A stretch of 64,000 nucleotides of DNA from Clostridia bacterium (GTDB lineage: Bacteria; Bacillota; Clostridia; Christensenellales; CAG-917). Of this stretch, positions 1 through 7,612 are shown one piece after another. The stretch is taken from NCBI GenBank assembly GCA_017618055.1, contig JAFZVB010000004.1, forward strand, positions 202,253-266,252, written 5' to 3'. A program made the position numbers and the translations under genes. Within the stretch, counting starts at the first letter, position 1. Each line of letters begins with the position of its first letter. Below the pieces are notes generated by a model. The model did no database searches. It was not told the DNA's origin and saw only the letters and a list, made by a program, of their open reading frames with translations.

Positions 1-1
1 A

Positions 2-429
2 GGGTTATATTTTGTATTGGGATTCTTCTTAGATGCTTGGGCAGAATCCATTCCATTATTTCTTCTCCCAATACTTCCATGCATCTTAGTTGTTAGATAT
101 AAAAAGACATATAAAACAGCAAGTGTCATTTTTGCAACAATTATATTGTTGTTTGGTGCTTTCTGTTGTTATTTTAGTACAGGTCTTAAGGCAACATCTA
201 AACCAGGATATGGAGAAAGAATAACAAGTGGAAAGGTTGAAACAATTAATTATTCCCGCTCATTGTTAATACATATACAAGACTAAACAATTTTGGTTTT
301 GAAGGTCTAGAAAACTATGTTTGGATTCCAAGAGATGTAGATCATTCAGATGCATTAGTTATTGGATTATATAATGCAGTTTATTTAACAGTAGGAATAG
401 AATTTGGATATACAGAATTTCAAGCATAA
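2..429 (+). pseudogene. Frameshifted remnant of a membrane protein, cut by window edge
   Basis: A frame open from the left edge runs to a TAA at 284-286 and encodes a hydrophobic N-terminal piece with two likely membrane helices and a basic RYKKTYK turn. A second frame, one base off, is open from about 250 to the TAA at 427-429 and reads like real protein (for example GFEGLENYVWIPRDVDHSD). The two frames look like one gene split by a frameshift near 245-280. The GLENYV stretch vaguely recalls sugar ABC permeases, but that is too weak for a name. The gene lies directly before a strong terminator, so it is the last of its transcript. The alternatives are a sequencing error or two separate small genes. 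Confidence 0.4.
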
Positions 430-445
430 GACGAAATAAAATAAA

Positions 446-471
446 CCCCATAAGCACTCAAACTTATGGGG
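446..471. terminator. Bidirectional terminator
   Basis: Nine-base perfect stem (CCCCATAAG / CTTATGGGG) with an 8-nt loop. T-rich tails follow on both strands, so it can end both the left-edge transcript and the convergent membrane-protein gene. Confidence 0.85.
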
Positions 472-496
472 ATATTTTTAATTAAGTTTTTTGGTA

Positions 497-868
497 TTAA
501 TTTTGATGTTCTGCAACTAGTCCGAAAATACCACCTAAGAGATAGAAGATGTCTCCAAAGATACCAACGATAATCATTAAGATATGTGGTGCATTTTCTG
601 TCTTGTTATTATTCAATGCTTTCTTTGCATGCCCTGCGATAGCACAGATTACAGTATAAACAACGAATAATACAACGCCTGTAATAAGAATAGATATACC
701 CATAGCTTTTGCTTCAGCTGCTGTTGCTATTTCATCTGATGCATCAGCAAGTTTTCCTGGTGCTACCATAGCAACAATACCTACTACTATCAATATAACA
801 CATGCGATAATGGCGATAATATTAAAAATCCTACCAATTGTATACATAATTTTAGATGCTGTTTTCAT
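497..868 (-). CDS. Small four-helix membrane protein of unknown function
   Basis: The 123-residue protein has about four hydrophobic segments (around residues 10-35, 55-75 and 90-115, the last probably two short helices). A charged loop containing NNNKTEN separates the second and third. No catalytic motif or family signature is recognised. The start is supported by an AAGGAG site about 9 bases upstream. It converges on the left-edge gene and shares the bidirectional terminator with it. The size and topology resemble the membrane protein at 2773-3381, but I see no convincing sequence match between them. Confidence 0.7.
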   Translation of the reverse strand: MKTASKIMYTIGRIFNIIAIIACVILIVVGIVAMVAPGKLADASDEIATAAEAKAMGISILITGVVLFVVYTVICAIAGHAKKALNNNKTENAPHILMIIVGIFGDIFYLLGGIFGLVAEHQN

Positions 869-933
869 ACTAAATATCTCCTTATTTTTAATATAAAAAT
901 ATTATTGCATTTTTAAAAGATAGTCAAACAGTG

Positions 934-961
934 TTGTATGGAAAATGGATTATGATATAAT
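934..961 (+). promoter_or_regulatory. Promoter of the nucleosidase lipoprotein gene
   Basis: TTGTAT (934-939) and TATAAT (956-961) with a 16-bp spacer, about 30 bp before the ATG at 994. Confidence 0.7.
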
Positions 962-993
962 AATTACATCTATAACTTATTTGGAGAATAGAA

Positions 994-1788
994 ATGAAAC
1001 GTTTTGCAGTTATATTTTTAGTAGTATTGTTATTGCTCACACTCTGTGCTTGTGACAGCAAAAAGACAGATGACAAAGAGTATATAGGCATTATTTCCGC
1101 TATGGATAACGAAATAGCAGAATTAATTAATGAAGCAGATATTGAGAGAACGGATAATATTGGAGGCTTAAAATATTATGTTGGCAAACTTAAAGGAAAG
1201 CCAGTAGTTATTGCGAAGTCTGGGATAGGGAAGGTTAGAGCATCTGCAGGGGCAACTGCTATGTTAAATAACTATAATATTTCCAAAATGATATTTACAG
1301 GTATAGCAGGCGGTGTTGCAGACGAGACAAAAGTAATGGACCAAGTTATTGCAACAAAACTTGTTGAACATGATTATGGTAAGATTACAAATGACGGCTT
1401 TATTTGGCTTTCTGGAGATCCTGGTGTTGGAATAGAACCAGGGGCATATTATGATACAGACCTTTTATTAACAAATTTAGCATACGAATGCGCAGTAGAA
1501 GTATTAGGTGCAGAACATGTCTTTAAAGGTGTAATAGCTACCGGAGACCAATTTATTGCTTCTGAAGATTATGTAAAAAGATTACAAGACGATTACAACG
1601 CATATGCTTGTGAAATGGAAGGAGCATCCGTTGCAGTAATTTGTATTCAATATAATGTTCCTTTTGCAGTTATTAGATGTTTGTCTGACAAAGCAGATGG
1701 TGAAGCCCATGAGAGTTATGAGAACTTTGGAGATATAGCAGCAGCAAACTCAAGTGCAATAGTTCTTAAAATGTTAGAAAAGATTTAA
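994..1788 (+). CDS. mtnN: 5'-methylthioadenosine/S-adenosylhomocysteine nucleosidase with lipoprotein signal
   Basis: The protein hydrolyses MTA or SAH (possibly other 6-oxo or amino purine nucleosides) to adenine and the thioribose. Residues 30-264 align with the MTAN fold. E40, E209 (in CEMEGA) and D232 (in LSDKAD) match the catalytic Glu12, Glu174 and Asp197 of the E. coli enzyme. KSGIGK and the FTGIAGG loop are also present. Unlike the cytosolic E. coli form, residues 1-20 are a lipoprotein signal ending in LCAC, so the mature enzyme should be lipid-anchored outside the membrane. GAGAAT-type SD and a clear promoter precede it, and a terminator follows. It is monocistronic. The family call is firm; the extracellular location is inferred from the signal alone. 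Confidence 0.9.
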   Translation: MKRFAVIFLVVLLLLTLCACDSKKTDDKEYIGIISAMDNEIAELINEADIERTDNIGGLKYYVGKLKGKPVVIAKSGIGKVRASAGATAMLNNYNISKMIFTGIAGGVADETKVMDQVIATKLVEHDYGKITNDGFIWLSGDPGVGIEPGAYYDTDLLLTNLAYECAVEVLGAEHVFKGVIATGDQFIASEDYVKRLQDDYNAYACEMEGASVAVICIQYNVPFAVIRCLSDKADGEAHESYENFGDIAAANSSAIVLKMLEKI

Positions 1789-1814
1789 GATATTATTTCT
1801 AAAGAAATAAAAAA

Positions 1815-1842
1815 GAGCTAATCCTTTTTGTTGGGTTAGCCC
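1815..1842. terminator. Bidirectional terminator
   Basis: Stem GAGCTAATCC / GGGTTAGCCC with one mismatch and an 8-nt loop. T runs follow on both strands. It serves mtnN (+) and the lipoprotein gene (-). Confidence 0.85.
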
Positions 1843-1870
1843 TTTTAATATATAGGTAAGTACTATGAAA

Positions 1871-2479
1871 TTATCCTTGAATTTGTCCTACAGCAACGTA
1901 GAGATCGTAGTATTGGTCATATAATCCTAAGCAAGCATCTGCACCAGAGTTAACAGAGAATGCCTTTGTTAAAACCATTTCCCATGAACCATACTTTGTA
2001 TAGAGTTGATCTGGTGTTGGTCCTTCTTCTTGTCCCCATTCTGTGAGGTTTGTTTGTCTAATTTGTGCCTCTTCTTCTGGGGTTGCTGCAGATTCAAGAC
2101 GGATTTCATTACGCTTTGTACTAATTGCACGTGCAATTTCTTCTGTTGTTTTTCTTTGTGCACGCATTTGGTCTAACATAACATACATTGCTTCTAAGCT
2201 ATTATGATATGCAATTCTTTCTTGACGTAATTCTTCAACTACTTCTTTATTTGTGAAATCTTTCTCTGCATAAACATATAAACGGCCAGATGTGGTTGGA
2301 CGGAATCCGTATATACAGGAACTATCTGCTACAACGTCTGCCATTGCACTTGGATTGTCTTCTGGATTGTGTTGGTATTTAAATCCTTCGTCTTTTTTGC
2401 TACATGCAACAAAAATAGCACTAAATGCCATTACTAAGACTAATAAAATTACTAGATTACGCAAAGATGATTTTTTCAT
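1871..2479 (-). CDS. Lipoprotein of unknown function
   Basis: The 202-residue protein begins with KK, a hydrophobic stretch and the lipobox FVAC (cleavage before about Cys26), so it should be lipid-anchored outside the membrane. The mature part has a charged, probably helical centre (about residues 75-135) with many Glu and Arg. Its C-terminal segment is rich in Tyr and Gly (LGLYDQYYDLYVAVG). No known domain is recognised. A very strong SD (GGGGGGAG) supports the ATG. The gene lies just after tRNA-Ser on the same strand with only a terminator between them and no promoter I can see, so expression may depend on read-through. Confidence 0.75.
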   Translation of the reverse strand: MKKSSLRNLVILLVLVMAFSAIFVACSKKDEGFKYQHNPEDNPSAMADVVADSSCIYGFRPTTSGRLYVYAEKDFTNKEVVEELRQERIAYHNSLEAMYVMLDQMRAQRKTTEEIARAISTKRNEIRLESAATPEEEAQIRQTNLTEWGQEEGPTPDQLYTKYGSWEMVLTKAFSVNSGADACLGLYDQYYDLYVAVGQIQG

Positions 2480-2505
2480 AAATAGTCTCCCCCCTTTTAC
2501 TAAAA

Positions 2506-2525
2506 AATCCCAGATTGGTGGGATT
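2506..2525 (-). terminator. Terminator of tRNA-Ser
   Basis: Stem AATCCCA / TGGGATT with a 6-nt loop, followed on the minus strand by a T run. It lies between tRNA-Ser and the lipoprotein gene. Confidence 0.75.
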
Positions 2526-2536
2526 GAAAATGGATT

Positions 2537-2627
2537 TGGCGGAGGAACAGGGATTTGAACCCTGGCTAGCTGTTAAACTACTACTCCCTTAGCAGGGGAG
2601 CCCCTTCGGCCTCTTGGGTATTCCTCC
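2537..2627 (-). tRNA. tRNA-Ser (anticodon GCT)
   Basis: Read on the minus strand it has the acceptor stem GGAGGAA/TTCCTCC, a long variable arm typical of serine tRNAs, the T arm GGTTCAAATCC, an encoded CCA end and the anticodon stem-loop CTCCC-CTGCTAA-GGGAG, which gives anticodon GCT (codons AGC/AGU). It is 91 nt including CCA. Confidence 0.95.
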
Positions 2628-2650
2628 GTACCAATGCTAAAAGCGAGTTT

Positions 2651-2680
2651 ATATTAGCATATAAAGGCTTTTTATGTCAA
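2651..2680 (-). promoter_or_regulatory. Promoter of tRNA-Ser
   Basis: On the minus strand TTGACA (2680-2675) and TAATAT (2656-2651) with an 18-bp spacer, correctly placed upstream of the tRNA. Confidence 0.75.
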
Positions 2681-2717
2681 TTGCATTGATTTACTATCTC
2701 CTTCTTTTTACAATTAT

Positions 2718-2746
2718 TTGAATTATTTTTTATATGTAAGTATAAT
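2718..2746 (+). promoter_or_regulatory. Promoter of membrane protein gene
   Basis: TTGAAT (2718-2723) and TATAAT (2741-2746) with a 17-bp spacer, before the SD and ATG at 2773. Confidence 0.7.
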
Positions 2747-2772
2747 TATTGGTAGCAAAAAGGAGATTTTAT

Positions 2773-3381
2773 ATGGATAGATTACCTTTAATAAGAAACA
2801 AACAAAAAACAATTGGTATATTAGACATAGTACTTGCTGTGTTATATTTAGGTGTTATTGCATTATTAATAGTTGCAATGGTTGGTGCAATGAACATCAA
2901 CACAGATGCAGATGGAGATGGCCAAACTAGTGGTAGTGAAGCTATTGGTGGAATCTTTGCAGCATTTGCTGGTGCTATCTTAGTAGTATTGTTAATACTA
3001 ATAGCCATTATAGTATTCATTGGATTTATTTTCTGGCTTGTATCTGGAGCATTACAACTATGTGCATCCACAGGCAAGAAAGATGTAAATCGTGGATTTA
3101 ATACATTTGTTGGTGTAATCCAAATCATTTCATTCATTGTTGTTGTAATATATGGTCTTGTATCATTATTCAACCTAAAGGGCAATGTATCCGCAAGTGA
3201 TGTTTTAACACCAATTATCTTTATTGCATCTTCAGTACTTTGCTTGGTTTCCGCAATATTCAAATTCAAACTTAATGGTTTAATGAGAGCAGGTGAACAA
3301 AAAGAAGAAATTGAAGAGATGCAACATACTGCAGAGCATAGAGCAGATAAGAACGTCTTTGAAGACGAAACAGATGAATAA
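2773..3381 (+). CDS. Multi-helix membrane protein of unknown function
   Basis: I start it at 2773 (MDRLPL), because AAAAGGAG lies about 8 bases upstream; a TTG 24 bases earlier is open but lies on the SD itself. The 202-residue product has about five hydrophobic segments. A short acidic loop between the first two (NTDADGDGQTSGSE) resembles a calcium-binding DxDxDG loop, which may be chance. The C-terminal tail of about 40 residues is charged and rich in Glu and His, and probably cytoplasmic. No family is recognised. The SDR gene follows after 20 bp without a terminator, so the two are probably cotranscribed. Confidence 0.7.
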   Translation: MDRLPLIRNKQKTIGILDIVLAVLYLGVIALLIVAMVGAMNINTDADGDGQTSGSEAIGGIFAAFAGAILVVLLILIAIIVFIGFIFWLVSGALQLCASTGKKDVNRGFNTFVGVIQIISFIVVVIYGLVSLFNLKGNVSASDVLTPIIFIASSVLCLVSAIFKFKLNGLMRAGEQKEEIEEMQHTAEHRADKNVFEDETDE

Positions 3382-3401
3382 TATTTTTTAGGAGATAAAT
3401 T

Positions 3402-4202
3402 ATGATTACTGGAAAGAAAATCGTTTTAACAGGTGCAAACAGTGGTATTGGTCTTGAAACACTTAAACTATTAGTTCAAGGTGACAACAAAATTTTAGCA
3501 GTAGACCTTAGAACAGACAAGATTGAAACATTCGACAAAGAGAAAGTCATACCTATGGTATGTGATGTATCCACAAAAGAAAATGTAGACTCAATCTTTG
3601 ACAAAGCCACAGAGACTATGGGAGGAATAGACATCTTCTACGCTAATGCAGGTTTCCCATACTATGAAAAGATGGATTATGTAAATTGGGAAAGAGTAGA
3701 AAAGATGTTCCAAGTCAACGTATTCTCACCAATCTATTCATATCAAAAATATGTTCAATACATGGATGGCAAAGAAGGACACTTCGCAATTACAGTTTCT
3801 GCAATTGGACAAATGGGTGTTCCTGGATACACAGTATATAGTTCATCCAAGTTTGCAATGAACGGTTTCCAACAAAATATCCGTTTAGAGATGCCAAAGA
3901 ACATTAAGCTCACTTGCTTATATCCAGTAGCAACAGATACAGGATTCTTTGCAAAAGCAGCAGAGGGAAGTGGAAAGGTTATTAGAGAAAAACCATTCCC
4001 AGTACAAAAACCAGACCACGTTGCAAAAGTTATGGTTAAAGCATTAGAGAAGAAGAAAAAGAATGTAAGTCCATGTAAGTTATTTGGATTTGCAAGATTC
4101 TTAATGGCAATTTGTCCACCAGTACGTACAATTTACTGGAAGATGGAAAAAGGCAAGCTAGACAGATATGTAGCTCAAAAAGCTGAAGCAGAAAATAAAT
4201 AA
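3402..4202 (+). CDS. Short-chain dehydrogenase/reductase (SDR)
   Basis: This is a classical SDR of 266 residues with a Rossmann fold. The nucleotide site TGANSGIG is at 10-17, the structural NAG at 82-84, and the catalytic set is Ser133, Tyr146 and Lys150 (YSSSK). The acid after the second strand (VDLRTDK, near 35) allows NAD preference, but that is not certain. The C-terminus is basic, with a KKKK run and a hydrophobic stretch near 220-240 that may touch the membrane. The substrate cannot be named. The SD TAGGAG precedes the ATG. It shares an apparent transcript with the membrane protein before it and ends at the terminator at 4227-4254. Confidence 0.88.
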   Translation: MITGKKIVLTGANSGIGLETLKLLVQGDNKILAVDLRTDKIETFDKEKVIPMVCDVSTKENVDSIFDKATETMGGIDIFYANAGFPYYEKMDYVNWERVEKMFQVNVFSPIYSYQKYVQYMDGKEGHFAITVSAIGQMGVPGYTVYSSSKFAMNGFQQNIRLEMPKNIKLTCLYPVATDTGFFAKAAEGSGKVIREKPFPVQKPDHVAKVMVKALEKKKKNVSPCKLFGFARFLMAICPPVRTIYWKMEKGKLDRYVAQKAEAENK

Positions 4203-4226
4203 TCTTTTACTTAATAAGAGGGAAAG

Positions 4227-4254
4227 AATGGCTGAGTTAAATTACTTGGCCATT
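4227..4254. terminator. Terminator overlapping the 3' end of the EamA gene
   Basis: AATGGC / GCCATT stem extended by AGT/ACT across a small internal loop, with a T-rich tail on the plus strand. The stop codon of the convergent EamA gene lies inside the hairpin. Confidence 0.6.
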
Positions 4255-5168
4255 TTTATTCTGAAATTATTTTCTAAGAAAATATGATATGGTGTTTGTT
4301 CTGCAAGAATTACAGCTATGAAGACTATAATGGCTCCTATTCCTTCTATAGCAGAATGTGTCTCGTGTAAAATAATTCCTCCAGCAAGGAATGCGAAGAT
4401 GGCTTCTAGGCTCATTAAAAGCGTTGCAAGGGCAGGTGCAACCATTCTTTGTCCAATTACTTGGAATGAGTATGCAACACCACTAGAAAGGATTCCAACA
4501 TATAATAATGGCCATATACAATCTACTACTTGTTGTGGTGTTGGAACTTCATGAGAAGCCCCCATCCAGATTAAGCCTATAATAGAGGCAACAAAGAATT
4601 CCATGAAAGTTATTTTTAATGGATCCACACTTCTAAAAGTATCTAAGAGTAATATTTGGCAAGCAAAGATTAATGCGGCACAAAGAGTTAATGCATCTCC
4701 AATCGCTATTGTGAAATCTTCCTTTATGCTCATCATTGCAAAACCTAGAAGAGCTATTGGAATTGCAAACCATCCAACTATAGGAGTTTTCTTTTTACAA
4801 AGAAGTCCAATTAAAGGAACGAAAGCAACATAGAGGGCAGTTATGAATCCAGATTTTCCTGCAGAAGTTGTTTCCAATCCTATTTGTTGGGTAGTAGTTG
4901 CAAAGAATATACATACGCCCAATATAAGACCACCAAATATGGTTTCTTTATTAAAAGGAATAATATCTTTGTGTAATTTCTTTTTAACAAGATCTATTAT
5001 AAGTATTGTGATGATAAGAAAAACTGCACCTATAGATAGTCTAATTGCACCATATGCAATAGAGGTCATATATCTAACAGCCACTCTTTGGAAAACAAAA
5101 GCAGTACCCCAAATAATTGAGGCAATTAATAATACAAATGTGCCTAGTACAGACCTGTTCTTTTCCAT
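4242..5168 (-). CDS. DMT-superfamily transporter, EamA domains
   Basis: The 308-residue protein has ten hydrophobic helices in two repeats of five, the layout of EamA (RhaT/YdcZ-like) exporters of the drug/metabolite superfamily. The opening IASIIWGTAFVFQRVA and the second-repeat GILSSGVAYSFQVIGQ are typical signatures. It probably exports an amino acid or other small metabolite; the substrate is unknown. It starts 7 bp after the tyrosine phosphatase stop, so the two form an operon. The SD is weak (AAGGG), suggesting translational coupling to the upstream gene. Confidence 0.88.
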   Translation of the reverse strand: MEKNRSVLGTFVLLIASIIWGTAFVFQRVAVRYMTSIAYGAIRLSIGAVFLIITILIIDLVKKKLHKDIIPFNKETIFGGLILGVCIFFATTTQQIGLETTSAGKSGFITALYVAFVPLIGLLCKKKTPIVGWFAIPIALLGFAMMSIKEDFTIAIGDALTLCAALIFACQILLLDTFRSVDPLKITFMEFFVASIIGLIWMGASHEVPTPQQVVDCIWPLLYVGILSSGVAYSFQVIGQRMVAPALATLLMSLEAIFAFLAGGIILHETHSAIEGIGAIIVFIAVILAEQTPYHIFLENNFRIKMAK

Positions 5169-5175
5169 GATGCCC

Positions 5176-5955
5176 TTATTCTAGATAATAATCTTCCCAG
5201 TCTTTTATTTGTTCTTCTGTAATCCCATATACATCTTTTAGGAAATCTTTGAAAGTATCATATTTAGAAAAAATGGAATTATATGCACTATCTATAAGTT
5301 CTTTGTGTACTCCAAGAGAGTATATAGCAAAGTCTTTTCTAAATTGCGCTGTTGGAATTTTATTTATCTTTTTTGTTAAGTATTCGTTATATTCTTTTCT
5401 TGCAGTATTGGAATGAAGATATTGGTCTACAACTTGTTCATAAGTTCTGCCAAATGTTAATTCTATTAACATAGCTGCAATACCAGTCCTATCTTTCCCA
5501 GAAGTGCAGTGGAAGGCAAACGTCTTGTGTTCATCCATACATTTAAACATTTTAGAGAATGCTTCTTTTACATATGGCATGTATGCATATAGTTCTATCA
5601 TGAGGTCATATAACTCATCCACTTTTTTCCTAGACATAAAGACCATCATAAGTCTAGTTCTTTTGGTGGGAGCCATATCCTTAAATTTCTCACTATTGAA
5701 AACACAAGCCTCAATATATTCAACATTATTTGGAAGGATATCTTTTTGTTCCTTAACTTCTCCAGGAGATCTAAAATCCAATACAGTATCTAAGTGCATA
5801 TCTTCTATGTGCTTAAAATCTGTTGGTGTTATAGGGTTGAACATTGTGGTACGGTATATAAGATTAGGCTTAATCTTTTTACCATTAGCAACCTTAAGAC
5901 CGCCAAGATCCCTAAAGTTTACGAGTGTTAATTTATCTTCCATTTGTTTTTGCAT
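5176..5955 (-). CDS. Tyrosine protein phosphatase (Y_phosphatase3-like)
   Basis: The 259-residue protein contains the phosphatase P-loop HCTSGKDRTG, with catalytic Cys150 and Arg156. The N-terminal NFRDLGG motif and LDFRSPGEV are typical of the bacterial dual-specificity/tyrosine phosphatase family that also acts on phosphoinositides. It is first in a two-gene operon with the EamA exporter. The start is uncertain: ATG at 5955 or the in-frame ATG at 5943. Neither has a good SD, and the predicted -10 ends only 7 bp before 5955, so the mRNA may be nearly leaderless. Confidence 0.88.
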   Translation of the reverse strand: MQKQMEDKLTLVNFRDLGGLKVANGKKIKPNLIYRTTMFNPITPTDFKHIEDMHLDTVLDFRSPGEVKEQKDILPNNVEYIEACVFNSEKFKDMAPTKRTRLMMVFMSRKKVDELYDLMIELYAYMPYVKEAFSKMFKCMDEHKTFAFHCTSGKDRTGIAAMLIELTFGRTYEQVVDQYLHSNTARKEYNEYLTKKINKIPTAQFRKDFAIYSLGVHKELIDSAYNSIFSKYDTFKDFLKDVYGITEEQIKDWEDYYLE

Positions 5956-5961
5956 AAGAGC

Positions 5962-5990
5962 ATTATATTATTTAGGAAAATAATAAACAA
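5962..5990 (-). promoter_or_regulatory. Promoter of phosphatase-EamA operon
   Basis: On the minus strand TTGTTT (5990-5985) and TATAAT (5967-5962) with a 17-bp spacer. It is divergent from the tRNA-Ala promoter. Confidence 0.6.
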
Positions 5991-5998
5991 CAAAATTG

Positions 5999-6026
5999 TT
6001 GATAAAGGGTCAAATTATGATATAAT
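5999..6026 (+). promoter_or_regulatory. Promoter of tRNA-Ala
   Basis: TTGATA (5999-6004) and TATAAT (6021-6026) with a 16-bp spacer, ending 13 bp before the tRNA. Confidence 0.75.
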
Positions 6027-6039
6027 GATAAGGCACTTT

Positions 6040-6115
6040 GGGGGCATAGCTCACTTGGTAGAGCGCTTGAATGGCATTCAAGAGGTAAGGGGTTCGATCC
6101 CCCTTGTCTCCACCA
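6040..6115 (+). tRNA. tRNA-Ala (anticodon GGC)
   Basis: The acceptor stem GGGGGCA/TGTCTCC includes two G-U pairs. The D arm is GCTCACTTGGTAGAGC, the anticodon stem-loop CTTGA-ATGGCAT-TCAAG (anticodon GGC), the T arm contains GGTTCGATCC, and CCA is encoded. It is 76 nt and stands alone with its own promoter and terminator. Confidence 0.96.
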
Positions 6116-6121
6116 TTAAAG

Positions 6122-6147
6122 AGTACCGACTATTTTATTTCGGTGCT
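6122..6147 (+). terminator. Terminator of tRNA-Ala
   Basis: Stem AGTACCGA / TCGGTGCT with one G-U pair and a 10-nt loop, followed by a long T run. Confidence 0.85.
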
Positions 6148-6250
6148 TTTTTATTTTTTTTGAAAGTTTTGTAAACTTTGTTCGTATATATAGTTAGAAA
6201 GAGAAAAATCAAGAGAATAAGGTTTTTATTAGAAAGGACGGAAAATTAAA

Positions 6251-7612
6251 ATGTTTAATAAATTAAGAATATCTTTTAGAAATATAAATCATAAATTATT
6301 TTTATCATTGTTGGTGATGGGATTAGTCCCAACTATTTATACTACTTTAAGAGTTTTCTGGTTAGGAAATATTCCTGGAGAATGGTCATATTCTATAGCA
6401 GGGCAATTATCTTGGATTAACTTAATATACGAAGTCATAAATGAAGCAATCATATTGCCATTATTCTATTTTGTCGGGAAAGTATTGGCAGATAAAAAAG
6501 AATTGACTAATAGAATGAAGACAGGATTGCTATTAACTTTAGGAATCTACATTGTTTTGTCTATCATTATAATGTCTTGTACTGAACCATTATTAAAAGT
6601 GATGGCAACAGATCCATCTATTATAGATGCTAGTGCAACTTATATTAGAATAGAGGCAGTTGCTAATATATTTGGAATTCTTTCCCAATTTGCTTTAGTA
6701 GGATTGGTAACTCTAGGAAAAGATAAATTAGTATATATACTAACTGGAGTTAAATTGGTCTTATGTGTGGTCCTTGATATCTTCTTAATATCAAGTTTAA
6801 AGTGCTCAGCCAATATGGGTGTCAATGGAATTGGCGTTACCAACATTGTTGTTAATGCAATAATCTTTGGCACAACATTAATCTTGCTTGCCAAGAATGG
6901 AGTCAACATCTTTAACAAAGAGAAGATGGATTTCAAATGGGCAAAGGAATTTGTCAAGATTGGTGGAATATCCGGCCTAGAGTCATTTGTTAGAAACATC
7001 GCTTACATGGTAATGATTGTCAGAATGGTGAACGTTGTAAATGAACAAGGTACTTACTGGGTTGCTAACAACTTTATCTGGGGATGGTTATTACTTCCAA
7101 TTATCCAATTGGGCGAATTAATTAAACAAGAAACTGCAACAAATAAAGATGCCGTAAAGAATAACACATTAGGATATTTTTCAATTACCGCAATTTCAAT
7201 ACTTGTTTGGGGTGTATTTATCCCAGCATATAAACCATTTATGCAATATGTTTTAAACTTTGATGAAGTGGAAAAACTATTTGAACTTGTAATGGTCTTA
7301 TTTGGATTCTATGTATTATATGCAATTCAAAATGTGTTCGATGCCACATTCTACGGAATTGGTAAAACAAACTATATGTTATTTGAATCTGTAGTAACCA
7401 ACTCAATTTATTACGGCATAGCATTCATTCTTTATGTAACTGGCGTATGGCAACCAACATTAATTGGAATAGCATTATTGTTTGGTATTGGAAATGCCTT
7501 TGATACCATTGTTTCATTGGGCGCATATTGGTTCTTATTAAAGAAAAATAAGATCAATATCTTGAATGTTGAAGAAAATGTGAAACCAAAGGAAGAAGTG
7601 GTGGCAGAATGA
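6251..7612 (+). CDS. MATE-family efflux transporter
   Basis: The 453-residue protein has about twelve membrane helices and the two-halved layout of MATE (NorM/DinF-like) cation-coupled exporters of drugs or metabolites. It is first in an operon: its stop overlaps the start of the next gene by 4 bp (ATGA). The SD (AAAGGACGG) lies upstream of the ATG. The C-terminal tail ENVKPKEEVVAE is charged and cytoplasmic. The next two genes look like cytosolic enzymes acting on nucleotides or phosphates, so the exporter may handle their product; that link rests on context only. Confidence 0.82.
   Translation: MFNKLRISFRNINHKLFLSLLVMGLVPTIYTTLRVFWLGNIPGEWSYSIAGQLSWINLIYEVINEAIILPLFYFVGKVLADKKELTNRMKTGLLLTLGIYIVLSIIIMSCTEPLLKVMATDPSIIDASATYIRIEAVANIFGILSQFALVGLVTLGKDKLVYILTGVKLVLCVVLDIFLISSLKCSANMGVNGIGVTNIVVNAIIFGTTLILLAKNGVNIFNKEKMDFKWAKEFVKIGGISGLESFVRNIAYMVMIVRMVNVVNEQGTYWVANNFIWGWLLLPIIQLGELIKQETATNKDAVKNNTLGYFSITAISILVWGVFIPAYKPFMQYVLNFDEVEKLFELVMVLFGFYVLYAIQNVFDATFYGIGKTNYMLFESVVTNSIYYGIAFILYVTGVWQPTLIGIALLFGIGNAFDTIVSLGAYWFLLKKNKINILNVEENVKPKEEVVAE

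Noticed and set aside
2769..3269. Long minus-strand ORF opposite the membrane protein gene
   Set aside because: It is antisense to a gene with a good promoter and SD, and its translation is a shadow of hydrophobic codons without SD.
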